From Serpens sp035497915 (GTDB taxonomy: Bacteria > Pseudomonadota > Gammaproteobacteria > Pseudomonadales > Pseudomonadaceae): a stretch of 64,000 nucleotides of DNA. The DNA is taken from assembly GCF_035497915.1 (NCBI RefSeq), contig NZ_DATJCS010000015.1, positions 1-64,000 of the forward strand, given 5' to 3'. Position 1 is the stretch's first letter; the number at the start of each line of letters is the position of its first letter. Shown piece after piece: positions 16,951-27,210 of the stretch. Under the pieces are notes generated by a model that was not told the origin of the DNA, made no database searches, and saw only the letters and a program-made list of their open reading frames with translations. The position numbers and the translations under genes are program-made.

Positions 16951-16990
16951 GCCGTGCAAACGGCGGCCAGAAAAGCGCTGACCGCCCTAC
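16951..16990. repeat. REP-like palindrome, second family, copy 1
   Basis: GCCGTGCAAAC followed by GGCGGCCAG, AAAAGCG and CTGACCGCCCTA. The core pairs as GGCGG(C/T)CAG / CTGACCGCC with one mismatch. A copy with the GCCGTGCAAAC tag on the other side is at 32769-32810. Confidence 0.6.
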
Positions 16991-16998
16991 GCGGCCCT

Positions 16999-19900
16999 TC
17001 AGCCCGAACGCGCAAGATCGGCCAGTTCCCGACTGGCCACCGCATGCAGGGCATAGTCGTTGTCGCCGGCACCGCGCAGCTCGGCGAGGATCGCTGCCCA
17101 GCGCTGCGCCAGCGGCTGGCGCTGCTCCAGCCAGCTGTCCAGGCGATGGCGCGGATCGCCCTCCCCGGGGACCGACAGCAGCGACAGGGTGATCGCCCGC
17201 TGCTGGCTGTCCAGCTCATCGCGGAACGCCTCGCGCGCCAGCGCCTGCCAGTGGCTGCTCACCGACAGGCGGGTGATGCGCCGCAGATACTCGTCCAGCT
17301 CCAGGGCGCTGCCCACCGCGAAGAACGCCCGCGCCACCAGCAGCGGCTCCTGGCCGGTCTGCTCCGCCACTTCGAGGATCGGCAACAGCATGTACAGCTG
17401 ATCGCTGGCCGCCACCATGCGCGCCAGCAGCTCCGGCACGCCGGCCTCGGCAAAGGCCTGATGGCGCTCCTGCCACTGCTCGCGCGCCGCGCCCTGCAGC
17501 AGTTCGTCGAGCTTCAGGCCGAGCGCGGCCACCTGCGGGGCGAAGTGGGCCACGTCGTGGGCGGCGTCCAGGGCCTGGCGGCGACTGCGCAGGAACCAGC
17601 GGGTGGCGCGACGTCCCAGACGCATCAGCTCGTCCATCAGCGCCAGCTGGGTGTCCGCACTCACGCCGTAATCCAGCGACTCGATCTGCCGGAACCAGTG
17701 CGGCAGGTGGAAGACATCGCGCACGATCACGTAGGCCTCGGCGACCTGGGCGGCGCCCATGCCGGTGGACGAGCACAGCCGCTGCGCGAAGGTGATGCCC
17801 ATGCGGTCGACCAGATCGTTGGCGATCTGGGTGGCGACAATCTCGCGACGCAGCCGGTGATTGCCCAGCGCTTCGCCGAAGCGCTCCACCAGTTGCTGCG
17901 GGAAGGCGCGCTGCATGTCGCGCACCAGGTAGTCGTCATCCGGCACGCTGGACGCCAGCAACGCCTGCTTCAGGTCGATCTTGCTGTAGGAAAGCAGCAC
18001 CGCCAGCTCGGGGCGGGTCAGCGCGCGCTCGCCCAGCTGCTCGTCGCCGGGCAGGAATTCCAGCGCCCGGTCCAGCCGGCCGCGGCTTTCCAGATCGCTG
18101 ATCAGCCGGCGGTATTCGCCCATGCGCTCGCGGGCACGGCGTTCGGCCAGCGACAGCGCCTGGGTCTGCCGGTAGTTGCTGCCCAGCACCAGGTGCGCCA
18201 CATCGTCGGTCATGTCGGCCAGCAACTGGTTGCGCTGCTTGCCGGTCATGTCACCGGCGGCCACCACGCCGTTGAGCAGGATCTTGATGTTCACCTCGTG
18301 GTCGGAGCAGTTCACCCCGCCGGCGTTGTCGATGAAATCGGTGTTGCAGGCGCCGCCGTTGAGGCAGTACTCGATGCGTCCCAGCTGGCTCATGCCCAGG
18401 TTGCCGCCCTCGCCGATCACCCGCGCGCGCACGTCACGGCCATCGACCCGCAGCGAATCGTTGGCCTTGTCGCCGATCTCGGCATGGCTTTCCGTACTGG
18501 CCTTGATGTAGGTGCCGATGCCGCCGTTCCAGAGCAGGTCCACCGGCGCCTTGAGCAGTGCGCTGATCAGCTCGCTGGGCGCCAGCTGTTCGGCCTGGAT
18601 ATCGAAGCGCTCGCGCATCTGCGCGCTGATGGCAATGCTCTTGGCGCTGCGCGGGAACACCCCGCCGCCGGCGGAGATCAGCCCGGCGTCGTAGTCCGCC
18701 CAGCTGGATCGCGGCAGCTCGAACAGCCGCTTGCGCTCGGCATAACTGGCGGCCGGGTCAGGATCGGGGTCGACGAAGATGTGCAGATGGTTGAAGGCGG
18801 CCAGCAGCCGCACCTGCTCGGAGCGCAGCAGGCCGTTGCCGAACACGTCGCCGCCCATGTCGCCGATGCCGATCACGCTGATCGCCTCGCGCTGCACATC
18901 GATGCCGCGCTCGCGGAAATGCCGTTGCACCGACACCCAGGCGCCACGCGCGGTGATGCCCATCTTCTTGTGGTCGTAGCCGGCCGAGCCGCCGGAGGCG
19001 AAGGCGTCGCCCAGCCAGAAGCCGTACTGGGCGGCGATGCCGTTGGCGATGTCGGAGAAGCTCGCCGTGCCCTTGTCGGCGGCCACCACCAGGTAGGGGT
19101 CGTCGCCGTCATGGCGCACCACCTGCTCCGGCGGCACCACCTGCCCTTCGAGGTAGTTGTCGGTGAGGTCCAGCAGGCCGCTGATGAACAGCTTGTAGCA
19201 GGCGATGGCCTCGGCCTGGATCTCGTCGCGGCTGCCGCCGGTCGGCAGCTGGCGGGGTACGAAACCGCCCTTGGCGCCCATCGGCACGATCACCGAGTTC
19301 TTCACCTGCTGCGCCTTGACCAGGCCGAGCACCTCGGTGCGGAAGTCTTCCTCGCGATCCGACCAGCGCAGCCCGCCGCGCGCCACCGGGCCGAAACGCA
19401 GGTGCACGCCCTCGACGCGCGGCGAATAGACGAAGATCTCGAACAGCGGCACCGGTCGCGGTATCTCGCTGATGGCGCCGGGGCTGAGCTTGACGCTGAT
19501 ATAGGGCTTGCATTGCCCCTCGGCGTCGGTCTGGTAGAAATTGCTGCGCAGCGTGGCGAGGATCGCCTCCAGATAGCGGCGCAGGATGCGGTCCTCGTTG
19601 AGCACCGCCACCCGTTCCAGCGCGCCGCGAATGGCTTCCACCAGTCGGCCCTGTTTCTCTTCCAGCGCCTCGGCGGACAGCTTGCGGGCCAGGTAGAAGC
19701 GCGTCTTGAACAGGCGCACCAGCTCCACGGCGATATCGGTGTGGTTGTTCAGCGTGGCGGCGATGTAGCCCAGGTCGAAGCCGATGCGGATCTGCTTCAG
19801 GTAGCGGCCATAGGCGCGCAGCAGCGCCGCCTCGCGCCAGGTCAGCCCGGCGCCGAGCACCAGGCGGTTGAAGGCGTCGTTCTCGGCGTTGCCGGCGATG

Positions 19901-21813
19901 ACGTTGGCGAACGCCTCCTGGCAGAGGCCGTTGAGGGTCTTCAGGTCGACCACCAGCCCGGCCGGCGGCGCAAAGGTGAAGTCGTGGATCCAGTAGGCGC
20001 GGCCGTCACGCTGGCGCAGCCGGTGGGAATACTCGCTCAGCACCCGCAGGCCGAGGTTCTCCAGGATCGGCAGCACGTCGGAGAGCGGCAGCGGCTCGTC
20101 GGCGTGGTAGACCTTGCAGCGCAGCTCGTCAGGGCCCAGCCCCGGCGGCTGGTAGAAGCTCATCACCAGGCGCTGTTCCTCGGACAGGCTGCGGATGTGC
20201 TGCATGTCCGCCACCGCCGAAAGCGGCTCGAAGCGCTCCCGGTAGCCGGCCGGGAATCCCGGCGCGAAGCGCGCCAGCAGGTCGGTGCCGCGCGCCTCGC
20301 CGAAGCGCTCGACCATCAGGCTGGCGAACTCGTCCTGCCAGGAACGGCAGGCGCGGATCACCTCCCGCTCCAGCTCGCGGGCATCGAAGGCCGGCACGCT
20401 GCGCGGATCGACGCGCAGGATCAGCTGCACGCGGGCCAGCACCGATTCGGAGAAATAGGTCCAGAACTCGCAGTCGGAGGCATTCAGGCGCTCCATCAGC
20501 AGGTTCTGGATCTTCACGCGGATCTCGGTGGAATAGTGATCGCGCGGCACATAGACCAGGCAGTAGACGAAGTGGCCGTAGGGATCCTGGCGCAGGAACA
20601 GGCGCAGCTTGTTGCGCTCCTGGATCTGCACGATGGCGATGGCGGTCTCGTACAGCGCATCCACCGGCGTCTGGAACAGCTCGTCGCGCGGCAGCACCTC
20701 CAGCACCTGGGCCAGCTCCTTGCCCAGGTGGGCATGCAGATCGAAACCGGAACGTTCGAGGATCGCCTCCACCTTGCGGCGCACGTGGGGAATGCGCGTC
20801 ACGCTCTCGGTGTACAGCGTCGAGGTGTACAGGCCGACGAAGCGGCATTCGCGGACCACCTGGCCCTGCTCGTCCAGCACGCGCAGCGACACCAGGTCGG
20901 GATAGGCCGCGCGGTGCACGTGGCTGGGCTGGGACGCCTTGGCGAAGCTGAGCAGGCACGGCTCGCGCAGGAACGCCAGGGCCGCCGGCTCGATGCTGCG
21001 CTGCACATCGCTCAGGCCGCTGCGCAACAGCCGCGACAGGCCCAGCAGCGTGCCCTCGTCGTATTCCACCCGGGCGCCGCGCGCATCCTCGACGACGCAA
21101 AATTCCTCGTAGCCCAGGAAGGTGAAGTGATTGTCCAGCAGCCACTGGTAGAAGGCACGCACCTCGGCCACTTCCGGGTGCTGGCCATCACGCTGCGCCA
21201 GGTAGTCCAGCAGGCGCCGCACCTGGTCCTGCATGGCGGGGAAGTCGCCCACCGCCAGGCGCACCTCGCCCAGCACCTCACCCAGCAGCTGCTGCAGGTC
21301 GCGCAGCTCGGCGGCGCTGGCACAGCGGTCGATCTCCAGGAATATCAGCGCTTCGCTGCGAGCCCCGTCGCCCTGGCCGCCGCGCGGTAGGATGTCCAGC
21401 AGCTCGCCGTCCGCCCCGCGTCGCACGCTGAGCACGCTGTTCTGCAAGGTGTGGATGCTGTGCCCGCGCCGGTTGAGCGCCATGCGCACCGAATCCACCA
21501 GGAACGGCATGTCCGGATGCAGCACCTGCACCACGCTGTGCGCGGACTGCCAGCCGTGCTGTTCGTAGTCGGGGTTGAACGCCCGCACCACGGGCTCGCC
21601 ACGGAACGCCTCCAGCAGCCGCCAGGCCGACAGGGTGCTGCCTTCCAGGTCGCTCAGGCGGTTCTGCTGCAGCTCCTCGAGCGGCGCGATGGCGAAGAAT
21701 TGTTCGGCGAAGCGCATGAGCCGAGGCAGCGCCTCGGGCTCGACATGCCGGGCCAGGGCGTCCTGAAGTTGCTGGTGAAAATCGGCCTTGCCGGATGCAC
21801 TGAAGAACGTCAT
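16999..21813 (-). CDS. gdhB: NAD-specific glutamate dehydrogenase, large (about 180 kDa) type
   Basis: 1604 residues, typical of the GDH-180 family. It deaminates glutamate to 2-oxoglutarate with NAD and supports growth on arginine and glutamate in Pseudomonas, where it is allosterically controlled by arginine. The long N-terminal region contains ACT-like segments; the catalytic part near the centre has FRTEVLGLVKAQQVKNSVIVPMGAKGG-type sequence (VPMGAKGGF) and GIGDMGGDVFGNGLL, and the dinucleotide region VIGEGGNLGMSQLGRIEY. No frameshift seen. Monocistronic and divergent from moxR. Confidence 0.96.
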   Translation of the reverse strand: MTFFSASGKADFHQQLQDALARHVEPEALPRLMRFAEQFFAIAPLEELQQNRLSDLEGSTLSAWRLLEAFRGEPVVRAFNPDYEQHGWQSAHSVVQVLHPDMPFLVDSVRMALNRRGHSIHTLQNSVLSVRRGADGELLDILPRGGQGDGARSEALIFLEIDRCASAAELRDLQQLLGEVLGEVRLAVGDFPAMQDQVRRLLDYLAQRDGQHPEVAEVRAFYQWLLDNHFTFLGYEEFCVVEDARGARVEYDEGTLLGLSRLLRSGLSDVQRSIEPAALAFLREPCLLSFAKASQPSHVHRAAYPDLVSLRVLDEQGQVVRECRFVGLYTSTLYTESVTRIPHVRRKVEAILERSGFDLHAHLGKELAQVLEVLPRDELFQTPVDALYETAIAIVQIQERNKLRLFLRQDPYGHFVYCLVYVPRDHYSTEIRVKIQNLLMERLNASDCEFWTYFSESVLARVQLILRVDPRSVPAFDARELEREVIRACRSWQDEFASLMVERFGEARGTDLLARFAPGFPAGYRERFEPLSAVADMQHIRSLSEEQRLVMSFYQPPGLGPDELRCKVYHADEPLPLSDVLPILENLGLRVLSEYSHRLRQRDGRAYWIHDFTFAPPAGLVVDLKTLNGLCQEAFANVIAGNAENDAFNRLVLGAGLTWREAALLRAYGRYLKQIRIGFDLGYIAATLNNHTDIAVELVRLFKTRFYLARKLSAEALEEKQGRLVEAIRGALERVAVLNEDRILRRYLEAILATLRSNFYQTDAEGQCKPYISVKLSPGAISEIPRPVPLFEIFVYSPRVEGVHLRFGPVARGGLRWSDREEDFRTEVLGLVKAQQVKNSVIVPMGAKGGFVPRQLPTGGSRDEIQAEAIACYKLFISGLLDLTDNYLEGQVVPPEQVVRHDGDDPYLVVAADKGTASFSDIANGIAAQYGFWLGDAFASGGSAGYDHKKMGITARGAWVSVQRHFRERGIDVQREAISVIGIGDMGGDVFGNGLLRSEQVRLLAAFNHLHIFVDPDPDPAASYAERKRLFELPRSSWADYDAGLISAGGGVFPRSAKSIAISAQMRERFDIQAEQLAPSELISALLKAPVDLLWNGGIGTYIKASTESHAEIGDKANDSLRVDGRDVRARVIGEGGNLGMSQLGRIEYCLNGGACNTDFIDNAGGVNCSDHEVNIKILLNGVVAAGDMTGKQRNQLLADMTDDVAHLVLGSNYRQTQALSLAERRARERMGEYRRLISDLESRGRLDRALEFLPGDEQLGERALTRPELAVLLSYSKIDLKQALLASSVPDDDYLVRDMQRAFPQQLVERFGEALGNHRLRREIVATQIANDLVDRMGITFAQRLCSSTGMGAAQVAEAYVIVRDVFHLPHWFRQIESLDYGVSADTQLALMDELMRLGRRATRWFLRSRRQALDAAHDVAHFAPQVAALGLKLDELLQGAAREQWQERHQAFAEAGVPELLARMVAASDQLYMLLPILEVAEQTGQEPLLVARAFFAVGSALELDEYLRRITRLSVSSHWQALAREAFRDELDSQQRAITLSLLSVPGEGDPRHRLDSWLEQRQPLAQRWAAILAELRGAGDNDYALHAVASRELADLARSG

Positions 21814-22115
21814 GGAGACCCCTGGAGATGTGATCGTCGTTCGATAGTAACGGGCCCGGGTTTCCGTTCAACGGTAGCCCGGCGCACCGGACCCGCCAGC
21901 GCGCCCGAACCTCGGCCGGAAATCCGCGCGGAGCCGTGGCCCACCGCAGTTGCGACAGCCCGCCACCCTGCGACGTTTCGCCCCGCCCGGATTTCGCCGA
22001 CCCGCGACACCCGGCGGAATCCCGCAAAGCCCCGTGTCAGCGCGCCCGAGTTGAATTAAAGTGCCCATCTTGCCGACGAGCCGGCCGAACTCGCCCACCC
22101 AGAGACGACCCCGAA
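21814..22115. other. Divergent intergenic region gdhB / moxR
   Basis: 302 bases, GC-rich. A TTGAAT element near 22050 could belong to a moxR promoter, but no matching -10 is clear. I see no gene or repeat. Confidence 0.4.
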
Positions 22116-23077
<962 letters not shown>

Positions 23078-23078
<1 letters not shown>

Positions 23079-24019
23079 TGGACCGCCTGGCTCCCGGCCC
23101 CGCCGGCGCCTACACCACCCTGGGCGAGCTGGTGGACATCCGCCACCAGTTGCGCGGCCTGCAGCTGTTCGCCACGCCCTACCGGCGCAGCACGCTGATC
23201 GGCCTGCACCGCTCGCGGCTGCGCGGGCGCGGCATCGATTTCGACCAGGTGCGCGTCTACCAGCCCGGCGATGACGTGCGCACCATCGACTGGCGCGTCA
23301 CCGCGCGCACCCAGCAACCGCACACCAAGCTGTTCCACGAGGAGCGCGAGCGTCCCGTCTACCTGCTGGTCGAGCAGAGCCGGCCGCTGTTCCTGGGCAG
23401 CGGCGCGCGCTTCAAGTCGGTGCTCGCCGCCCAGGCCGCCGCGCTGTTCGGCTGGGCCGCGCTGGCGCACAACGACCGCATCGGCGGCCTGGTGTTCGGC
23501 AGCGGCGGCGCGCCGGAGGTACGCCCCCGGCGCAGCAAGCAGAGCCTGCTGCAGCTGCTCAGCCGGCTGGTCGACGCCAACCACGCGCTGCACGCCGACA
23601 TGCCCGGCCCGCAGGGCACCTTCGGCCCGGCCCTGCGCCGCGCCCGCGAAGTACTGCGCCCCGGCAGCCTGCTGGTGGTGATCTGCGACGAGCGCGCGCT
23701 GGACGACGCCTCCGAACAGCAACTGGCGCTGCTCGGTCGGCACGTGGAACTGATCCTCGTGCCGCTCTCCGATCCGCTGGATCACGCCCTGCCCGCCGCC
23801 GGCCTGCTGCGCTTCGCCGAGGACGGCGCGCAGCTGGAGCTGGACACCTACGACCCCCAGCTGCGCAAGGCCTACCGCGCGCGTGGCGAGGCCCGCCAGC
23901 AGCGCTGGCAGCAACTGGCGGACAAGGTGCGCGCGCTGCTGCTGCCGCTGAGCACCCGCCACGCGCTGCTCGATCAGTTGCGCGATTTCCAGAGCGCGCC
24001 GCCCGAGGCGCAGCCATGA
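23078..24019 (+). CDS. DUF58 domain protein of the moxR/bat operon
   Basis: 313 residues. The DUF58 core is RGRGIDFDQVRVYQPGDDVRTIDWRVTAR, followed by ERPVYLLVEQS, a degenerate VWA-like fold. Such proteins accompany MoxR and Bat proteins and are thought to be part of an envelope-stress complex. The start overlaps the moxR stop (ATGA), so translation is likely coupled. Confidence 0.9.
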
Positions 24020-24498
24020 ATCTCCTCGATACCCTGCAGCCGCCCATCGCGCCGCCACCGGTGCCCTGGTGGCCGCCGGCCCCCGGCTGGTGGCTGTTAA
24101 CCCTGGCACTGTTGCTGGCCGGTCTGGGCCTGCACCTGTTGTACAGACGCCTGCGCCGGCGCCCGCCACGCCCCACCCAGCTCGATCCGTTGCGCCTGGC
24201 CGCCCTGCAGGAACTCGACAGCCTAGAAAAACCCTACGGTCGCGAGGCCGGTCCCTGGCTGCAGCAGATCAACGCACTGCTCAAGCGCCTGTGTCTGCAG
24301 CGCTACCCGCAGAGCCAGTGCCAGACCCTGAGCGGCCGCGCCTGGCTGGCCTTCCTGGACAGCCGCTGCCCCTCCGCCGGACTGACCCGCTGGATGGTGC
24401 TGGTCGAAGGCGCCTACCGGCCGCACTGCCAGCTCGACGACAAGGCGCTGCAGGCCCTGCAGCAGGCCATTGACCTGTGGATCCGCAAGCATGTTTGA
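24016..24498 (+). CDS. DUF4381 membrane protein of the bat operon
   Basis: 160 residues. A proline-rich N-terminus (LQPPIAPPPVPWWPPAPGWW) leads into one membrane helix (LLTLALLLAGLGLHLLYRRL), then a cytoplasmic helical domain. This is the DUF4381 pattern, always found in this operon type. It overlaps the DUF58 gene by four bases and the next gene by eight. Confidence 0.85.
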   Translation: MNLLDTLQPPIAPPPVPWWPPAPGWWLLTLALLLAGLGLHLLYRRLRRRPPRPTQLDPLRLAALQELDSLEKPYGREAGPWLQQINALLKRLCLQRYPQSQCQTLSGRAWLAFLDSRCPSAGLTRWMVLVEGAYRPHCQLDDKALQALQQAIDLWIRKHV

Positions 24499-25510
24499 GT
24501 TCGCCTGGCCGTGGATCGTCCTGCTCGCCCCGCTGCCCTGGCTGCTGCGCGCCCTGCTGCCGCCGGCCGACAGTGGCGAGGCGGTACTCAAGGTGAGCTT
24601 TCTCGACGAGCTGCAGGACCTCAGCGGCCAGCACGCCCGTGGCGGCAGCCTGCCCGCCTGGCGCCAGCAGCTGCCGTTCATGCTGGTGTGGCTGTGCCTG
24701 CTGCTGGCCGCCGCCCGCCCGCAGTGGCTCGGCGAACGCCTGCCGATTCCGGCCAGCGGCCGCGACCTGCTGGTGGCGGTGGATGTGTCCGGCTCCATGG
24801 ACTACCCGGACATGCAGTGGCAGGACCAGTCGATCAGCCGCCTGGGCCTGGTCCAGCGGCTGTTTGGCGAATTCATCGAACAGCGGCGCGGCGACCGGGT
24901 CGGCCTGATCCTGTTCGGCAGCCAGGCCTACCTGCAGGCCCCGCTGACCTTTGACCGGCGCACCGTGCGCACCTGGCTGGAGGAGGCCCGCGTGGGCATC
25001 GCCGGGCCGAACACCGCCATCGGCGACGCCATCGGCCTGGCGGTCAAGCGCCTGCGCGACCAACCGGCGCAAAGCCGCGTGCTGGTGTTGATCACCGACG
25101 GCGCCAACACCGGCGGCACGCTGGCGCCGCTGACCGCCGCGCAACTGGCGGCGGACAACGACGTGACCCTCTACACCATCGGCATCGGCGCCCTGCCCGG
25201 CCAGGGTCGCGGGCTGGGCGTATTCGCCCTGGCCCCGGGACTGGACCTGGACGAACCCGGCCTGCAGGCGATGGCCGACCTGACCGGCGGGCAATATTTC
25301 CGCGCCCATTCCAGCGCGGCCCTGCAGGACATCGGCCAGACACTCGACCGCCTGCAGCCGGTGACCCAACAGAGCCTGCCGGCGCGCCTTACCCGCGAGC
25401 TGTATGCCTGGCCGCTGGCGGCCGCGCTGCTGTTCAGCCTGCTGCTGGTGCTGCGGGTGATCCGGCCCCAGGGCATGGCGCCCTACTGGCTACGGAGATC
25501 GCGCCCATGA
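24491..25510 (+). CDS. batA: VWA-domain membrane protein, BatA type
   Basis: 339 residues. Two N-terminal membrane helices, a von Willebrand factor A domain with an intact metal-ion site (VAVDVSGSMDYPDM, then TDGAN) and a C-terminal helix (PLAAALLFSLLLVLRVI). In Bacteroides and Leptospira, Bat proteins are linked to oxygen tolerance; in proteobacteria the role is thought to be envelope integrity. The MFEFAWPW start is preferred; the preceding in-frame start lies within the upstream gene without better signals. Confidence 0.9.
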   Translation: MFEFAWPWIVLLAPLPWLLRALLPPADSGEAVLKVSFLDELQDLSGQHARGGSLPAWRQQLPFMLVWLCLLLAAARPQWLGERLPIPASGRDLLVAVDVSGSMDYPDMQWQDQSISRLGLVQRLFGEFIEQRRGDRVGLILFGSQAYLQAPLTFDRRTVRTWLEEARVGIAGPNTAIGDAIGLAVKRLRDQPAQSRVLVLITDGANTGGTLAPLTAAQLAADNDVTLYTIGIGALPGQGRGLGVFALAPGLDLDEPGLQAMADLTGGQYFRAHSSAALQDIGQTLDRLQPVTQQSLPARLTRELYAWPLAAALLFSLLLVLRVIRPQGMAPYWLRRSRP

Positions 25511-27210
25511 CCGAGCTCTGGCCGACCCTGCTGCGCCCCGCCTGGCTATTGCTGCTGGTGCCCAGCGCCTGGCTGCTGTGGAACCTGTGGCGCCGCGAAC
25601 GGCGCAGCGCGCGCTGGCAACTGCTGCTGCCGCGTCCCTTCCACGCGCTACTGCTGTCCGGCACTGACGGCCGGGGCAGCCGCCTGCCCTGGCTGGCCCT
25701 CGGCCTGGCCTGGCTGCTGGCGCTGCTGGCCCTGCTCGGGCCGAGCTGGCAGCGCATGGAGCAGGCCTCGACGAGCCGGGGCGACGCCCTGGTGGCGATC
25801 CTCGACCTGACCCCGCGCATGCTGGCCAGCGACCTGTCGCCGTCGCGCCTGGAACAGGCGCGACGCACGCTGGTCGATCTGCTGGAGGCGCGGCGCGGTG
25901 CGCAGACCGGCATCATCGTCTACGCCGGCAGCGCCCATGTGCTGGTGCCGCTCTCCGATGACCTGGCCACCGCGCTGAACCTGCTCGGCGCGCTCAAGCC
26001 GTCCATCATGCCGGAGCCCGGGCAGCGCGCCGACCTGGCGGTGGCCCGTGCCCTGGAACTGCTGGAGCAGGCCGGCCAGGGCAGCGGGCGCCTGTTGCTG
26101 CTGACCAGCGGTCTGAGCGACACGGAACAGGCCGCCATCGCCGCGTTGCCCCGCGATGGCGACCGCCTGGACGTGCTCGGCGTGGGCACCGCGCGCGGCG
26201 CACCCATCGTGCTGGAGGACGGCAGCTTCCTGAAGGACGCCCAGGGCGCCATTGTGCTGCCGCGCCTGGACGCCGCCAGCCACCAGCGCTTCGCCCAGCA
26301 GGTGGGCGGCGCCTACCAGCCGCTGCGTCCGGACAGCGCCGACTTGCGCGCTCTCGGCCTGCTGGCAGCCGCGACCAGCGAAGAGGAACACGGCCAGGCA
26401 CTGCCCCTGGAGCACTGGGTGGACCAGGGCTACTGGCTGCTGCTGCCGCTGTTGCTGCTCGCCGCCTGCGCCGGCCGGCGCGGCTGGCTGTTCTGCCTGC
26501 CGCTGCTGCTGTTCATGCCGGTGCCCGGCTACGCCGCCGACACCCTGTGGCTGCGCGCCGACCAGCAGGGCCAGCGCCTGCTGGACGCGGGCCAGCCGGA
26601 GGACGCCGCCAGGGTGTTTGCCGATCCCCAGCGCCAGGGCTACGCCCTGTACCTGGCCGGTCAGTACGCCGAGGCTGCCGAGCGCTTCGCCCAGGGCGAC
26701 CAGGCGGCCGACCACTACAATCGCGGCAACGCCCTGGCCCTGGCCGATCAACTGGAGGCGGCGCTGCAGGCCTACGACCAGGCGCTGGAGCGCGACCCGC
26801 AGCTGGAACAGGCCCGCCACAATCGCCAGCAGGTGGAGGAACTGCTGCGCCAGCGGCAGGCCGAACGCGAGCGGCAGCAGGCGCAGGAACCGCCCTCCCG
26901 GGAAGCGCCAAGCGGCCAGGCGTCACCGATTGCCGGCGGCGCGGGCGAGCAGCCGACGGACGCCGAGGCCGAGCCGGGCGAGGCGCAATCGGGCGAGCCG
27001 AGCCCGCCCCGCGAAGCCACGGCTGCGGGCGGACAGGGCAGCGCGGGCAGCGACGGCGACCCCGCAGCCGCCACCGCCACGCAGGCGCCGCTGGATCGCG
27101 AGCGCCGCCAGGCCCTGGAACAATGGCTGCGCCAGATTCCCGATGACCCCGCCGAACTGCTGCGCCGCAAGTTTCGCCTCGAACAGCAACAGCGACAGGA
27201 AACCCCGTGA
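25507..27210 (+). CDS. VWA and TPR fusion protein (BatB plus BatC)
   Basis: 567 residues. Residues about 1-310 are BatB-like: two membrane helices, then a VWA domain in which the usual DxSxS is replaced by DLTPRM (VAILDLTPRMLASDL), so metal binding is doubtful. After a membrane pair (YWLLLPLLLLAACAG, LFCLPLLLFMPVPGYA) residues about 345-445 form TPR repeats (DHYNRGNALALADQLEAAL) as in BatC, and a low-complexity acidic/Gln/Pro linker precedes a short C-terminal helix. Fusion of BatB and BatC is common in gammaproteobacteria. Four-base overlap with the preceding gene. Confidence 0.9.
   Translation: MTELWPTLLRPAWLLLLVPSAWLLWNLWRRERRSARWQLLLPRPFHALLLSGTDGRGSRLPWLALGLAWLLALLALLGPSWQRMEQASTSRGDALVAILDLTPRMLASDLSPSRLEQARRTLVDLLEARRGAQTGIIVYAGSAHVLVPLSDDLATALNLLGALKPSIMPEPGQRADLAVARALELLEQAGQGSGRLLLLTSGLSDTEQAAIAALPRDGDRLDVLGVGTARGAPIVLEDGSFLKDAQGAIVLPRLDAASHQRFAQQVGGAYQPLRPDSADLRALGLLAAATSEEEHGQALPLEHWVDQGYWLLLPLLLLAACAGRRGWLFCLPLLLFMPVPGYAADTLWLRADQQGQRLLDAGQPEDAARVFADPQRQGYALYLAGQYAEAAERFAQGDQAADHYNRGNALALADQLEAALQAYDQALERDPQLEQARHNRQQVEELLRQRQAERERQQAQEPPSREAPSGQASPIAGGAGEQPTDAEAEPGEAQSGEPSPPREATAAGGQGSAGSDGDPAAATATQAPLDRERRQALEQWLRQIPDDPAELLRRKFRLEQQQRQETP

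Noticed and set aside
16954..21390. 1478-codon plus-strand frame opposite gdhB
   Set aside because: Very long, but it is an antisense shadow of a complete and recognisable gdhB; rich in Gln, His, Ala and Arg as expected for such shadows.
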